Positions 11,428-22,350 are shown, counted from the first letter of the stretch. The stretch is DNA of 64,000 nucleotides from an uncultured Clostridiaceae bacterium (GCA_948356915.1 CAOJCG010000002.1:1-64000), one strand, 5' to 3'. Made by a program: numbers and translations. Notes: a model not told the origin generated them from the letters alone.

Positions 11428-11730
11428 TTATATTTGCCATTCAGAAATTGGCTTTTCTTTACCATTGTAATACAATTGTGGATTTTCTATCCCAATACAT
11501 TTGAGCTGCCGCCCTACTTCGAGTGCTTCTTCTAATGTATTAGCATGTGTCCAATACCTTCCTGTTGCACGTTGACACCAAAATTTAGTTTTTATTACTT
11601 CTTGCTCTAATGTTAGATGTGAAAACTCATCAAGTGAAATACCTGTTCTTATTTTCGTGAAGTATCCATAAAATCCATTTTCATTTATATTGTCTAAAAC
11701 CAAACCAATCGTTTTCGTTTTTCCTTCCAT
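11428..11730 (-). CDS. hypothetical protein, 100 aa
   Basis: ORF with upstream purine-rich RBS; contains a zero-frame CGG. Confidence 0.5.
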   Translation of the reverse strand: MEGKTKTIGLVLDNINENGFYGYFTKIRTGISLDEFSHLTLEQEVIKTKFWCQRATGRYWTHANTLEEALEVGRQLKCIGIENPQLYYNGKEKPISEWQI

Positions 11731-11955
11731 ACAATTTCCTCCTTTATATCGAAGAATTTCTACATTAATACACTACTATTTTATATAATACTATATTTTA
11801 CATAAAATGTCAATACGTTCTTTATGTTTTTTTACTTTCATAAACATATTTCAATTAAATGTATAAAAAGTCATAATTTAAAACTTCCTAAAATTTCCAG
11901 TTTATTTTTTTCCTATTTGCGCAATATATATAATGAAATTTAAATTTTTCAGGAG

Positions 11956-12159
11956 GTGAAAAAAATGACAAATTCAAATTATAAAGTAGTTCCAGAAGCT
12001 AAAGAAGCTCTTAACAAATTCAAATATGAAGTTGCTAGCGAAGTTGGTGTAACTTTAAAAGATGGTTATAACGGACATTTATCTTCAAGAGATGCTGGAA
12101 GAATTGGTGGTAACATGGTTAAAAAATTAATACAACAAGCTGAAAGCCAAATGAAATAA
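11956..12159 (+). CDS. alpha/beta-type small acid-soluble spore protein (paralogue)
   Basis: Nearly identical to 11125-11325. Confidence 0.95.
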   Translation: MKKMTNSNYKVVPEAKEALNKFKYEVASEVGVTLKDGYNGHLSSRDAGRIGGNMVKKLIQQAESQMK

Positions 12160-12228
12160 GTATATTAAAACAAAAAATAAATAAAGCCTTGTGTAAAAAC
12201 AAGACTTTATTTATTTTTGTTTTCCTTT

Positions 12229-12765
12229 TTATGCTTCTGGTTCTACTAAACCAAAATTTTTACTATCTTTTAATCTGTATATTACATTTACTTTTCCTGT
12301 TTCTATATTTATGAATGCTAAGAAATTATTTTTTGGCTTTCCTTCTAATTCTAATTTTGCATCTTCTGGTGCCATTGGTTTTATACTGTAATATATTGTT
12401 TTTATTATTTCATTTTCGATTTCGTTTTGTGGTTTTTCACTATTTATTGCTTCTTTTAATTTTATTGAGTCTGACATATTTTGTTTTTCTTTTTTAGTCT
12501 TCATTTTTCTTATTTGACCTTCTAGAATGTCTATGTCTTTATCTATTGAAGCATATAGGTCTCTATGTGCTGTTACTGCTCTGAATGTTTCTCCAGCAGC
12601 TGTTACATGTAATTCGGCAACTTGTTCATTTCCTTCTGTTTTTATTGTTGCTGTTACTTCAATGTCTTCTCCAAAGTATTTTTCTAACCTTTCCATTTTT
12701 CTTTGGGCATATTCTTTTATAGAATCTGTTGCCTTTAGTTCCTTTCCTGTTATTTTTATGTTCAT
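12229..12765 (-). CDS. hpf: long-form ribosome hibernation promoting factor
   Basis: MNIKITGKELKATDSIKEYAQRKMERLEKYF; C-terminal dimerisation domain FLAFINIETGKVNVIYRLKDSKNFGLVEPE. Confidence 0.92.
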   Translation of the reverse strand: MNIKITGKELKATDSIKEYAQRKMERLEKYFGEDIEVTATIKTEGNEQVAELHVTAAGETFRAVTAHRDLYASIDKDIDILEGQIRKMKTKKEKQNMSDSIKLKEAINSEKPQNEIENEIIKTIYYSIKPMAPEDAKLELEGKPKNNFLAFINIETGKVNVIYRLKDSKNFGLVEPEA

Positions 12766-12960
12766 AAAAATCGCTCCCTTCATTTTGATCTTTTGTTAAA
12801 ATTACTCTAATATAATTATATTATAACTTGTTTTGGTAAATTTTTCAAACCTTTTTTTAAAATTTGTACATTTTTTTCATAAACTATTGCAAATTTTGCC
12901 TTTTTATGGTAGAATCTTAGTTGCTATATTTAGAAATAACAATTAAGGAGGTGCTAAAGA

Positions 12961-13227
12961 ATGCCAAATATTAAATCAGCTATAAAAAGAACAAGAATTA
13001 TTGAAAAGAAAACTAGAAGAAATAATATGATTAAATCAGGTTATAGAACAGCTGTTAAAAAGTTTGAACAAGCAGTAGAAGCTGGTAATGTAGATGAAGC
13101 TACAACTTTATTTTCAGAAGCTACTAAAAAAATAGATCAAGCTTGTACAAAAGGTGTTATAGTAAAAAACACAGCTGCTAGAAAAAAATCAAATTTAGCT
13201 AAAAAATTAAATGCTGTAAAAGCTTAA
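12961..13227 (+). CDS. rpsT: 30S ribosomal protein S20
   Basis: [36 protein letters not shown]. Confidence 0.97.
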   Translation: MPNIKSAIKRTRIIEKKTRRNNMIKSGYRTAVKKFEQAVEAGNVDEATTLFSEATKKIDQACTKGVIVKNTAARKKSNLAKKLNAVKA

Positions 13228-13252
13228 ATTTATAAAAAATTGTGCACAGTTT

Positions 13253-13540
13253 TTTATATTGTAGGAATTTTCGACTGAAAGGATTCTATAGCTGTTCGAG
13301 CAAAGCGAGTTACAGATATAGTATGCAAAGCTGAAAAGCTCCATACAAGATAATTATGCGAGATTTAGATTTTCTTATGTGACGAAGGAACTTAGAAAAT
13401 CTTAGTCCCGCTTTTTATATTCTTGGAATTTCCGAGTGTAAGCGAAGGAAAGCTCCTAGAAGATAATTATGCAAATTCATACATTTTCTTGGTGAAGAAT
13501 GAACCTAGAAAATGTTGAGTTTGTTTTTTATAGATATGTA
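13253..13540. ncRNA. candidate tandem structured RNA modules downstream of rpsT
   Basis: Two related modules sharing TTTTTATATT.T.GGAATTT.CGA and GATAATTATGC, each followed by a hairpin with compensatory differences. Confidence 0.4.
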
Positions 13541-13604
13541 GGGGCTGTAAAAAAAAGGAAAGTTTTGAACGCGTCCCAAATCTTTCCTTTTCTTACAGCC
13601 CCTA

Positions 13605-13841
13605 TTATTTAACTTCTTCACTTGTTTCATATAAACTATCTGCACACATATCTATATCATTCCCCCATGATATAGTTCCAAAAGATATTTTTACTTTGCT
13701 AAATAGGTCTTTATCTTTTAATTTTTTAAAAATACCTTTATCTAAATATGGTTTCATATCTTTTATCTTCTTCACATTATTATCAAAAGTAAGTAATAAT
13801 TCATAATTTTCTAAAACTTCTACATTTACTATTTTTATCAT
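13605..13841 (-). CDS. DUF2442-like protein
   Basis: LLTFDNNVKKIKDMKPYLDKGIFKKLKD and SFGTISWGNDIDMCADSLYE pattern. Confidence 0.75.
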   Translation of the reverse strand: MIKIVNVEVLENYELLLTFDNNVKKIKDMKPYLDKGIFKKLKDKDLFSKVKISFGTISWGNDIDMCADSLYETSEEVK

Positions 13842-13857
13842 AATTCTTCTCCTTCTA

Positions 13858-14115
13858 TTAATTTAGAGGATTTATATCGTATAACTTTTCACTATCTTTA
13901 GCTAGTTCCCAGTTTGCCATTAAGTCTTCTTTATGTATTAATGCCCATGCTGTGATTAATTTTATTTTTGAATTTGGCATTTCGCCATCTATTTTTTCAC
14001 CTTCAAAATTAAATATAGCTTCGTACTCCCCAAAGAATGCATGAAAATGTGGTGGCTTATGGTCATCATAGTACATTCTTATTACAATGCCATAAAACAT
14101 ACTTATTGTTGGCAT
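13858..14115 (-). CDS. DUF4160-like protein
   Basis: MPTISMFYGIVIRMYYDDHKPPHFHAFFGEYEA. Confidence 0.85.
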   Translation of the reverse strand: MPTISMFYGIVIRMYYDDHKPPHFHAFFGEYEAIFNFEGEKIDGEMPNSKIKLITAWALIHKEDLMANWELAKDSEKLYDINPLN

Positions 14116-14377
14116 ATCTTCCTCCTTTCTTATTATAACATTTTATTTTCGTTTTTCCATATCCTTTCTAAATATTTTTTTACTTATTGGGAAATATTTA
14201 AAAGACTTTTTAAATATTGGAGAATTAAAATCATATGTATTATATCATTTTATTTTACATAATTCAATAAAAATATATCTTCATATTACGACATTATCTA
14301 CCATAAATTACCTTTGCTTTTATCATGATTTTATGTTAATATAAAATCATAGGATATTAGAAAAGTGAGGTATATTT

Positions 14378-14635
14378 ATGAAATTTGTAAATATTTTATT
14401 AGATAAAATTAAAAATTTAGACGCAAAAGTTGTAAAAGTAATGAAAGCAGGTTTTATTTTTTCTTTTATAGTTTGTATACTTTCAAGTATGATATTACTT
14501 ACATATGAAGCTTTTTATAGCCTACCAACTTTATTTTACATAGGAATTTCTTTATTTAGAACATCTTTAAGTTTTGCAGTAGCATTTTTTATTTGTGGTA
14601 TAGGATTTGATACAGTACAAAAGGAAATTGGTTAA
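14378..14635 (+). CDS. small membrane protein, unknown function
   Basis: 85-aa ORF with two predicted TM stretches. Confidence 0.5.
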   Translation: MKFVNILLDKIKNLDAKVVKVMKAGFIFSFIVCILSSMILLTYEAFYSLPTLFYIGISLFRTSLSFAVAFFICGIGFDTVQKEIG

Positions 14636-14697
14636 AATTCCTACGATATAAAAATTCTTAGGAGAAATAAAATTACCGCGGTAATGGTATTTCTCCT

Positions 14698-14830
14698 AAA
14701 TGACTGATTTTTTCGTTGTCCGCCAACCATAGGCACATTCGTCCTATAAGAAAGTTCGGTTTTTTAGGTTGTCCGTCAACCATAGGTTCTAATTCACCTA
14801 TAAAACTCGGATTTAATGTGTCAGCCCACT
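14698..14830. repeat. tandem duplicated ~50-nt hairpin module
   Basis: ttgtccgccaaccataggcacattcgtcctataa...cgg and ttgtccgtcaaccataggttctaattcacctataa...cgg. Confidence 0.6.
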
Positions 14831-14943
14831 TTTTATAGTATATTCATTATACTATGTCTTTATTAATTATGTCAATATTTTTATTTAATTTTTTTAAGAA
14901 AGGAAAGATTTGGGACGCGTCAAAAACTTTCCTTTCTTTTCTT

Positions 14944-16386
14944 TTATTTCTTTAATTCCTCTATAAACATTTTGTTAAGCATTTGTGGGTTTGCTTTTCC
15001 TTTTGTTTCTTTCATTGCTTGACCTACTAAGAAACCTACTGCTTTGTCTTTTCCAGCCTTAAAGTCTGCTACTGACTGAGGGTTCGCCTCTATTATTTTT
15101 AGTACTACTTCTTTTATTGCTCCTTCATCTGATATTTGTATCCAGCCCTTTTCTTTTATTATTTCTTCTGGATCTTTTGGATTTTCAAATAGTTCTTCTA
15201 CTACTTTTTTAGCTAAGCTACTACTTATTGTTCCCTTTTCTATTAGTGTAATCATTTTTGCTAATTGCAAAGCAGTAAATGGTATTTGGTCTGCTTCTAT
15301 TTCTTTTTCATTTAATATTCTTGAAATGTCTGATAATAGCCAGTTTGCAACTAGTTTATGGTTTCCGCAAATTTCAGATGCTTTTTCAAACATATTTGAT
15401 AGATGTTTTGATGCTGTAAGTAGTTTACTGTCTTTTTCTGATAAACCTAATTCACTCATATATCTTACTTTTCTGCTTTCTGGTAGCTCTGGTAGGTTAT
15501 TTTTTATATTTTCTATGTATTCTTCTGATAGTTTTATTGCAACTAAATCTGGGTCTGGAAAATAACGGTAGTCTTGTGCGTCTTCTTTATCTCTCATTGA
15601 GAATGTTTTTCCTGATACATCGTCCCATCTTAGGGTTTCTTGTTCTATCTTTCCACCGTCTTCTATTACATCTATTTGTCTATCTGCTTCATATTCTATT
15701 GCTCTTACTATACTTCTAAATGAACTCATATTTTTCATTTCTGTACGTGTTCCAAACTCGCTTGCTCCTTTTTTTCTTACAGAAACATTTACATCTGCTC
15801 TAAATGAACCTTCTTGCATTTTGCAATCTGATACTTCTATATATTCGTAGATTGATTTCAATTTTCTTAAATAGTTTTCTGCTTCTTTACTGCTACGTAA
15901 ATCAGGTTCAGACACAGTTTCTATTAGTGGCACTCCCGCTCTATTTAAATCTACTAAGCTTCCCCCACCAAATTCGTTGTGGTTTAATTTTCCTGCGTCT
16001 TCCTCAATATGTATACGTGTTATTCCTATTTTCTTCTTTTCCCCATTTTCATCTTCAATTTCTACATAACCATTTTTACAAAGTGGCATATCAAATTGAG
16101 ATATTTGGTATGACTTTGGAAGGTCTGGGTAGAAGTAGTTTTTTCTATCATTTTTACTATTTTTCTCTATTTCACAATTTGTAGCAAGACCTGCTTTTAC
16201 TGCATATTCTACAACTTTTTCGTTTAGTACTGGTAAAGCACCTGGCATTGCCATACAAACTGGACAAGTATGTGTATTTGGCTCTCCACCAAATTCAGTA
16301 GGGCAACTACAAAATATTTTTGTTTTTGTAGAAAGCTCTGCATGTACTTCAAGTCCTATTACTATTTCATAGTCTTCTCTAGACAT
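14944..16386 (-). CDS. gatB: Asp/Glu-tRNA(Asn/Gln) amidotransferase subunit B
   Basis: YEIVIGLEVHAELSTKTKIFC, HIEEDAGKLNH; C-terminal YqeY domain. Confidence 0.97.
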   Translation of the reverse strand: MSREDYEIVIGLEVHAELSTKTKIFCSCPTEFGGEPNTHTCPVCMAMPGALPVLNEKVVEYAVKAGLATNCEIEKNSKNDRKNYFYPDLPKSYQISQFDMPLCKNGYVEIEDENGEKKKIGITRIHIEEDAGKLNHNEFGGGSLVDLNRAGVPLIETVSEPDLRSSKEAENYLRKLKSIYEYIEVSDCKMQEGSFRADVNVSVRKKGASEFGTRTEMKNMSSFRSIVRAIEYEADRQIDVIEDGGKIEQETLRWDDVSGKTFSMRDKEDAQDYRYFPDPDLVAIKLSEEYIENIKNNLPELPESRKVRYMSELGLSEKDSKLLTASKHLSNMFEKASEICGNHKLVANWLLSDISRILNEKEIEADQIPFTALQLAKMITLIEKGTISSSLAKKVVEELFENPKDPEEIIKEKGWIQISDEGAIKEVVLKIIEANPQSVADFKAGKDKAVGFLVGQAMKETKGKANPQMLNKMFIEELKK

Positions 16387-16692
16387 CTATTTTTTCCTCC
16401 TTCAAAACTCGAAGAGTTTTGTACTATTCACTCTTCACTATTCATTATTCACTATTCACTTAAGCCTTTTTTTGAAGTAAGGGCGAAATTTGGTATTCCC
16501 AAGGCGGTATTCCTTACCCATTTAGCCCCTACAGTGTTAATTTATTTTTCTACTGCTATTCCTTCGAAGAGCGGACAGCTACTATCTGCCCCTACATCAA
16601 ACCTCAGGTTTGTACTCTTCATTTTTCACTATTTAACTTAGGTAATTTCGTTGGATGGCGGGTCGCCCTTAGTGCAACCCCTACAGTATTTA

Positions 16693-18165
16693 TTACATAT
16701 TTTTAAATTCTGGTTTATAATTCTCTCTAAATTTTATAGCTTGTTCAAATGTATATGCTGCATTTAATAAGGTTTCTTCACTGAATTTTTGCCCTATTAG
16801 TTGCATTCCTATTGGCATTTTTTCTTTATCTACTCCACATGGAATTGATATTCCTGGAAGTCCTGCTATATTTACTGATACTGTACAGATATCTGCTAAG
16901 TACATTTCTAGTGGATTTGATGATTTTTCACCTATGTTAAATGCTGTTGTTGGTGCTGTTGGGGTTAATATTACATCATATTTGCTAAATGCTTCATCAA
17001 ATTTTGATTGTACTAATGTACGTACTTCTAAAGCTTTTTTGTAGTATGCATCATAGTATCCTGAAGATAATACATAAGTTCCTAGTATTATTCTTCTTTT
17101 TACTTCATTTCCAAATGCTTCACTTCTTGAGTTTATATATATATCTTTTAGGTCATTATAGTTTGGTGTTCTGTAGCCATAGCGAATTCCATCAAATCTT
17201 CCTAAGTTTGAACTTGCTTCTGCACATGCTATAATGTAGTATGTTGCTAATGCATAGTTTGCAATGTCTAGTGAAAATTCTTCTACTTCTGCTCCTAGTT
17301 CTTTGTATTTTTCTATGGCTTCTTCTAATTTTTGTTTTACTTCTGGCTGAATTCCTTCTCCATAGAATTCTTTTGGAATTCCTATTTTCATTCCTTTTAC
17401 ATTATTTTTTAAGCTTAATGTATAATCTACTTTTTCCCTATTTTCTGATGTTGAGTCTTTTTCATCATGACCTGTTATTATATTTAAAAGATTAGCACAG
17501 TCTTCTACATCTTTTGTTATTGGTCCTATTTGGTCTAATGATGATGCAAATGCTACTAAACCATAACGTGATACTAAGCCATATGTTGGTTTCATTCCTA
17601 CTACTCCACAAAAAGATGCTGGCTGACGTATTGAACCTCCTGTATCTGAACCTAGTGCCCAAGGTACCATTTGGCTAGCAACTGCTGCTGCGCTTCCTCC
17701 TGAAGAACCTCCTGGCACTTTATTTAAGTTCCATGGATTTTTTGTTATATGAAATGCTGAGTATTCTGTTGAACCACCCATTGCAAACTCGTCCATGTTT
17801 AATTTTCCTAAATTAATCATGTTTTCCTTATTTATTTTTTCCATTACTGTTGCATCATAAGGTGAAACAAAGTTTTCTAACATTTTTGAACTACATGTTG
17901 TATGTATTCCTTTTGTACAGATATTATCTTTTATTCCTATTGGAATACCTGCTAAATTACCTTTTATTTCGTTATTATTTACTTTTTCTTCTATTTCTTT
18001 TGCTTTGTTCATGGCATTTTCTTCTAATACTGTTACAAAAGCTCCAATGTCTTTTTCTTTTTCGTGTATTCTATCTATATATGCTTTTGTTATTTCAGGT
18101 ATTGTTATTTCTTTGCTTGCTAATTTTTCTTTTAATTCGTGAACTGTTAATTCTGTAATTTCCAT
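16693..18165 (-). CDS. gatA: Asp/Glu-tRNA(Asn/Gln) amidotransferase subunit A
   Basis: [54 protein letters not shown]. Confidence 0.97.
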   Translation of the reverse strand: MEITELTVHELKEKLASKEITIPEITKAYIDRIHEKEKDIGAFVTVLEENAMNKAKEIEEKVNNNEIKGNLAGIPIGIKDNICTKGIHTTCSSKMLENFVSPYDATVMEKINKENMINLGKLNMDEFAMGGSTEYSAFHITKNPWNLNKVPGGSSGGSAAAVASQMVPWALGSDTGGSIRQPASFCGVVGMKPTYGLVSRYGLVAFASSLDQIGPITKDVEDCANLLNIITGHDEKDSTSENREKVDYTLSLKNNVKGMKIGIPKEFYGEGIQPEVKQKLEEAIEKYKELGAEVEEFSLDIANYALATYYIIACAEASSNLGRFDGIRYGYRTPNYNDLKDIYINSRSEAFGNEVKRRIILGTYVLSSGYYDAYYKKALEVRTLVQSKFDEAFSKYDVILTPTAPTTAFNIGEKSSNPLEMYLADICTVSVNIAGLPGISIPCGVDKEKMPIGMQLIGQKFSEETLLNAAYTFEQAIKFRENYKPEFKNM

Positions 18166-18292
18166 TTGTATCCTCCCTCTCATAGAGGTCAGATGTCGGA
18201 TGTCGGAATTTAGGGTAACTTCGTAGAAAGAGCGGGTCGCCGATTGCTGCGACCCCTACAATCCTATTTTCTGACTTCTGATTTCTGACTTC

Positions 18293-18580
18293 TTACTGTA
18301 TTACTTTTGGTATTTTGAACATATTTCTTTCTTTTTCTGGTGCATTTGCTAGAAGTAGCTCATTATCTTCAAAATTTATTATTTCGTCTTTTCTAAATGC
18401 ATTATATTTTTTGTTTGCACCTATAGTTTGTGTTAGACCTTCTACTGGTGCATTATTTACTATATTGGCAAAATTTAAAATATCTTGCAAATGTAGTAAA
18501 TATGTATCTATTTCTTCTTCTTTTAAATTCAATTTTGCAAGTTTTGCTATATGCAAAATTTCTTCTTTACTTACTTTCAT
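18293..18580 (-). CDS. gatC: Asp/Glu-tRNA(Asn/Gln) amidotransferase subunit C
   Basis: ILHIAKLAKLNLKEEE; upstream of gatA-gatB. Confidence 0.92.
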   Translation of the reverse strand: MKVSKEEILHIAKLAKLNLKEEEIDTYLLHLQDILNFANIVNNAPVEGLTQTIGANKKYNAFRKDEIINFEDNELLLANAPEKERNMFKIPKVIQ

Positions 18581-18792
18581 ACTTTTTCATCTCCTATTAC
18601 ACTTTGGGCTTTATTATATCCTTTTTTTGGTAAAATTACAATACGCACATCAAAAAAATCACTATAAATCTAATTTTAGGTACACTGCTTCTTTCATTGG
18701 GCTATCATTGTATTGTTTAATTTCGTAAAATCCCATTTTTTTATACATTTTAATTGCACTTTTTTAAAATGGAAATGCGTCTGACAGTATTT

Positions 18793-20550
18793 TTATATTT
18801 CCACTATTTTTAAATGTAATTCTCTTAATTGTTCATTTGTAACAATTCCAGGTGCTCCCATCATTAAGTCTTCTGCTTTCCCACTTAATGGAAATGCAAT
18901 AACTTCTCTAATAGATTCACTGTCAGTAAGTAGCATTAACATTCTATCTATTCCTGGTGCAATTCCTGCATGAGGTGGTGCTCCAAATTGAAATGCTGAA
19001 AACATTGCTGTAAATTTTTCTTCAATATATTTTCTATCATAACCTACTTTTTCAAATGCTTTTATCATTATTTCAGGCTCATGGTTTCTAACTGCTCCTG
19101 ATGCCAACTCTACTCCATTACATACTAAATCGTATTGATATGCAACTATTGATAAAGGATCTTCTAATTCTAATGCCTCTAACCCTCCTTGTGGCATTGA
19201 AAATGGATTATGACAAAATGTTAATTTTCCTTTTTCATCATATTCATACATAGGAAAATCTGTTATCCAACAAAATTCTATTTTATTGTTATCTATCAAA
19301 TCTAGCCTTTTACCTAATTCATCACGAATAGCTCCTGCCAATTTATCAACTAATTTAGGATATTCTGCAATAAAAAATAAGCAATCTCCTTCTTTTGCAC
19401 CTGTTCTATTTAAAATTTCTAATTTAGCTTCTTCTGGTATAAATTTAGCAATTGGTCCTTGCAAGCTTAAGTCATCCATAATTCTAAGCCATGCTAAACC
19501 TTTAGCTTTAAGTTCTTTTATTGCATAATCTGTCATTCCTTCAAAAAAGCTTCTTGTTTTCTCTTTTACATCATAGGTTGCAATTACTCTGACTATTTGT
19601 CCTTCAAATGCTTTTAAATTGATGTTTTCAAATAAATCTGTTACATCAACTATTTCTAATGGGTTTCTTAAATCTGGTTTATCACTTCCATATTTCAACA
19701 TAGCTTCTTTATACGTAATTTTCTTAAATGGATATCTCGAAATTTGCTTTTTTGAAAATTTCTTGAATGTTTCATACATTACGTTTTCCATTACATTAAA
19801 GACATCTTCTTGTGTACTATAAGCCATTTCCATATCTAGTTGATAGAATTCTCCTGGTACTCTATCTGCCCTTGCATCTTCATCTCTAAAACATGGTGCT
19901 ATTTGAAAATATTTATCTATTCCTCCAACCATTAGCAGTTGTTTGAATTGTTGTGGTGCTTGTGGAAGTGCGTAAAATTTTCCTTTATGCAGTCTACTTG
20001 GGACTAAATAGTCACGTGCTCCTTCTGGTGAAGAGGCTGTTAATATTGGCGTTTGAACTTCTAAGAAATCTTTTTCTATCATTTGTTCTCTTAGAAATTG
20101 AAGCACTTTGGCTCTTAATTTTAGATTTTCTCTTAGTTTTTCTGACCTTAAATCTAGGTATCTATATTTTAATCTTAAATCCTCTCTGACTGGCGTATCT
20201 CCGCAAATTTCAAATGGTAAAGCTTTTGTTCTTTTTCCTAATATTTTTATTTCTTCAATATAGATTTCTACTTTACCTGTTTTTAATTTTAAGTTGATTG
20301 TATCTTCTGATCTTTCTCGTACAGTCCCATAAACTGTAACTACTGACTGTATTGGGATATGTGAAATTTTATCTATATCTTTATGCTCTGCTGATGTAAC
20401 CACTTGTGTTATCCCATACATGTCTCGTATATCTAAAAATACTAATCCTCCTAAATCTCTAATTGTTTCTACGAATCCAGCAATTCGTACCTTCTGTCCA
20501 ACATCTTTTGTACTAATTTCATCACAATAGTGTGTTCTGTAATCTTTCAT
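18793..20550 (-). CDS. aspS: aspartyl-tRNA synthetase
   Basis: RDLGGLVFLDIRDMYGITQVV, RYLDLRSEKLRENLKLRAK, GAPPHAGIAPGIDRMLMLL. Confidence 0.97.
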   Translation of the reverse strand: MKDYRTHYCDEISTKDVGQKVRIAGFVETIRDLGGLVFLDIRDMYGITQVVTSAEHKDIDKISHIPIQSVVTVYGTVRERSEDTINLKLKTGKVEIYIEEIKILGKRTKALPFEICGDTPVREDLRLKYRYLDLRSEKLRENLKLRAKVLQFLREQMIEKDFLEVQTPILTASSPEGARDYLVPSRLHKGKFYALPQAPQQFKQLLMVGGIDKYFQIAPCFRDEDARADRVPGEFYQLDMEMAYSTQEDVFNVMENVMYETFKKFSKKQISRYPFKKITYKEAMLKYGSDKPDLRNPLEIVDVTDLFENINLKAFEGQIVRVIATYDVKEKTRSFFEGMTDYAIKELKAKGLAWLRIMDDLSLQGPIAKFIPEEAKLEILNRTGAKEGDCLFFIAEYPKLVDKLAGAIRDELGKRLDLIDNNKIEFCWITDFPMYEYDEKGKLTFCHNPFSMPQGGLEALELEDPLSIVAYQYDLVCNGVELASGAVRNHEPEIMIKAFEKVGYDRKYIEEKFTAMFSAFQFGAPPHAGIAPGIDRMLMLLTDSESIREVIAFPLSGKAEDLMMGAPGIVTNEQLRELHLKIVEI

Positions 20551-20599
20551 TTTTATTCCTCCTTCAATAGCATTGAACGTTTTCTCGCATAAAAAAACG

Positions 20600-20870
20600 C
20601 CCACTGCTTAAAATTGCAGGGACGAATATATAAATATCCGCGGTACCACCCAGATTGAAAGTTTTATTCTTTCCACTCTTTAAAAATTATTTTGCTCCAA
20701 TGTGTTTCAGTTATGTATGTTTTCTAAAAGGGCTTTCAGCCGCTGACCCTTATTCTCTACTAGTAACCTTTACAGCTTTTCATCTTCATCACTAAATAAT
20801 TTTTGTAATAATCATCTTAAATTATTATTGTCACTATTATCAGAATTCTCCATAGTAATCACCTTCCTTT
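20600..20870 (-). promoter_or_regulatory. T-box riboswitch leader of aspS
   Basis: Minus-strand T-box GGGTGGTACCGCGG (around 20639-20652) followed by terminator arms tccctgc...gcagtgggcg and T-run, immediately upstream of aspS. Confidence 0.9.
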
Positions 20871-21467
20871 AATATGTTTTGATTATAGCATTTATTTTTA
20901 ATTGTGTCAATTAGTTTTATGTAACCTTATTCTTTTAAGTTCTTAGCTGCTTTTGAAAATAATACAATTACAACAAAACATACTATAACTCCTGACTTTA
21001 TAATAAAGTATTTTTAAAGATTTTTCTTAAAAATACTTAGATTTCATGGTTTAAGACATATTCGTGCGATTTTATTATTAGTAAGAAGCATACCTTTAAA
21101 AGAGATATAAGTTTAAATTGTACATTTTAATTTTAATACTATTGCTAATATATATGCTCATTTGGACACAAATATTAAACAAAAAACAAGTAATGTATTA
21201 TCTAATATTTTAATATCAAAATATCTATCTCTTATTCTATATTTATCTAGCATTTTTTTCGTATTATCACATATTTTCTTATTTCTTCCACTTTTATATT
21301 TAAAAATATACAATTTATCGTGTCACAATGGGGAATTTTTTCTAATTCTAATACACATATTTGTGCTATACTTTTTATTGCAAAAATTTCTACTCTTTTT
21401 TGCTGATAAAAAAGTAAAGTAAATCTTATTTTTTGTAATTTCTTATACATTTCTAATTTTTACTCTA

Positions 21468-21875
21468 CTATCTATAACTTTTCACTTTGTATTCTTCATA
21501 TTTATTACATAAATTTAGTGTTGATTTATTATTTATTACTTCTATAGGTATAATATAAATATCTAGTTTTTCATTAATTATAAAAAGTTCATCAATTTTT
21601 GTATCTATTACTGTTTTATATGTTTTTCCCTTTGTTCCACCAGAACTTTTTAGTGCTACTTGATATATATCATATTTGGTTTTACATGATGTAGCTTTTA
21701 CTTGAATTCGTTTCAATCTATCACATTTATCTACTATCAAATCATAATCTTGTGTATCATTTAGTGGAACAGAAACTGTATAACCATTAGAGCTATAATA
21801 TGCTACAGCTATTCCTAAGCCTGCATTTCCCTTTTCTTTATTAGAGTTAAATTGCATATTTTCTCCTTTTTTCAA
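21468..21875 (-). CDS. PD-(D/E)XK endonuclease-like protein (group I intron homing endonuclease family, PDDEXK_5-like)
   Basis: KGNAGLGIAVAYYSSNGYTVSVPLNDTQDYDLIVDKCDRLKRIQVKATS: D...D..V...(x)IQVK nuclease core; next to intron-bearing tRNA. Confidence 0.75.
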   Translation of the reverse strand: MKKGENMQFNSNKEKGNAGLGIAVAYYSSNGYTVSVPLNDTQDYDLIVDKCDRLKRIQVKATSCKTKYDIYQVALKSSGGTKGKTYKTVIDTKIDELFIINEKLDIYIIPIEVINNKSTLNLCNKYEEYKVKSYR

Positions 21876-21930
21876 AACTTTTGTTTGTTATATACTTTAA
21901 AAATAAAATACAAGGAAACTTGTATTTTGG

Positions 21931-22237
21931 TGGGCAGGGATGGATTCGAACCATCGTACTCGTATGAGAACAGATTTCTTACTACTATAGTTTTCACTAC
22001 CATTTAAATGTTTGTAGTCTGGACTTTCTCTTTATCTTTCTTGTAAAAGATACCAGGTATAAAGTCTCTACACTCGAAAATAATTTCCTAGCTCGGGATT
22101 GTCATCAGCCTAACTGTTAAGAGTTCCCCGAATTAGCCTGGTGTTCATCTTATTATTGCTAATAAGAGCTGCAAGTTTAGGTTTGGATTAAACCAAAGAC
22201 CACAGTCTGCCGCCTTTAGCCACTCGGCCACCTACCC
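21931..22237 (-). tRNA. tRNA-Tyr(GUA) interrupted by a group I intron (intron 21978-22201)
   Basis: Exons GGGTAGGTGGCCGAGTGGCTAAAGGCGGCAGACTGT and AAATCTGTTCTCATACGAGTACGATGGTTCGAATCCATCCCTGCCCA; anticodon loop CTGTAAA on splicing. Confidence 0.88.
21978..22201 (-). mobile_element. group I intron (trnL-intron-like), 224 nt
   Basis: Exon U before intron, terminal G; core blocks taattcggggaac (P), caatcccgagctagg (Q), gtgtagagactttata (R), aagataaagagaaagtcc (S); IGS GCAG pairs with exon CUGU. Confidence 0.88.
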
Positions 22238-22350
22238 ATATGTATTATATTAATTAATAATGAATGATGAATAATTAATAATGAATAATTATATTATTCA
22301 TTATTAATTTTTCATTATCCACTATTAACTGCGACGCTAATCGCTTTTTT

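Noticed and set aside
11125-12159. SASP duplicates as a mobile duplication
   Set aside because: Multiple alpha/beta SASP copies are normal in spore formers.
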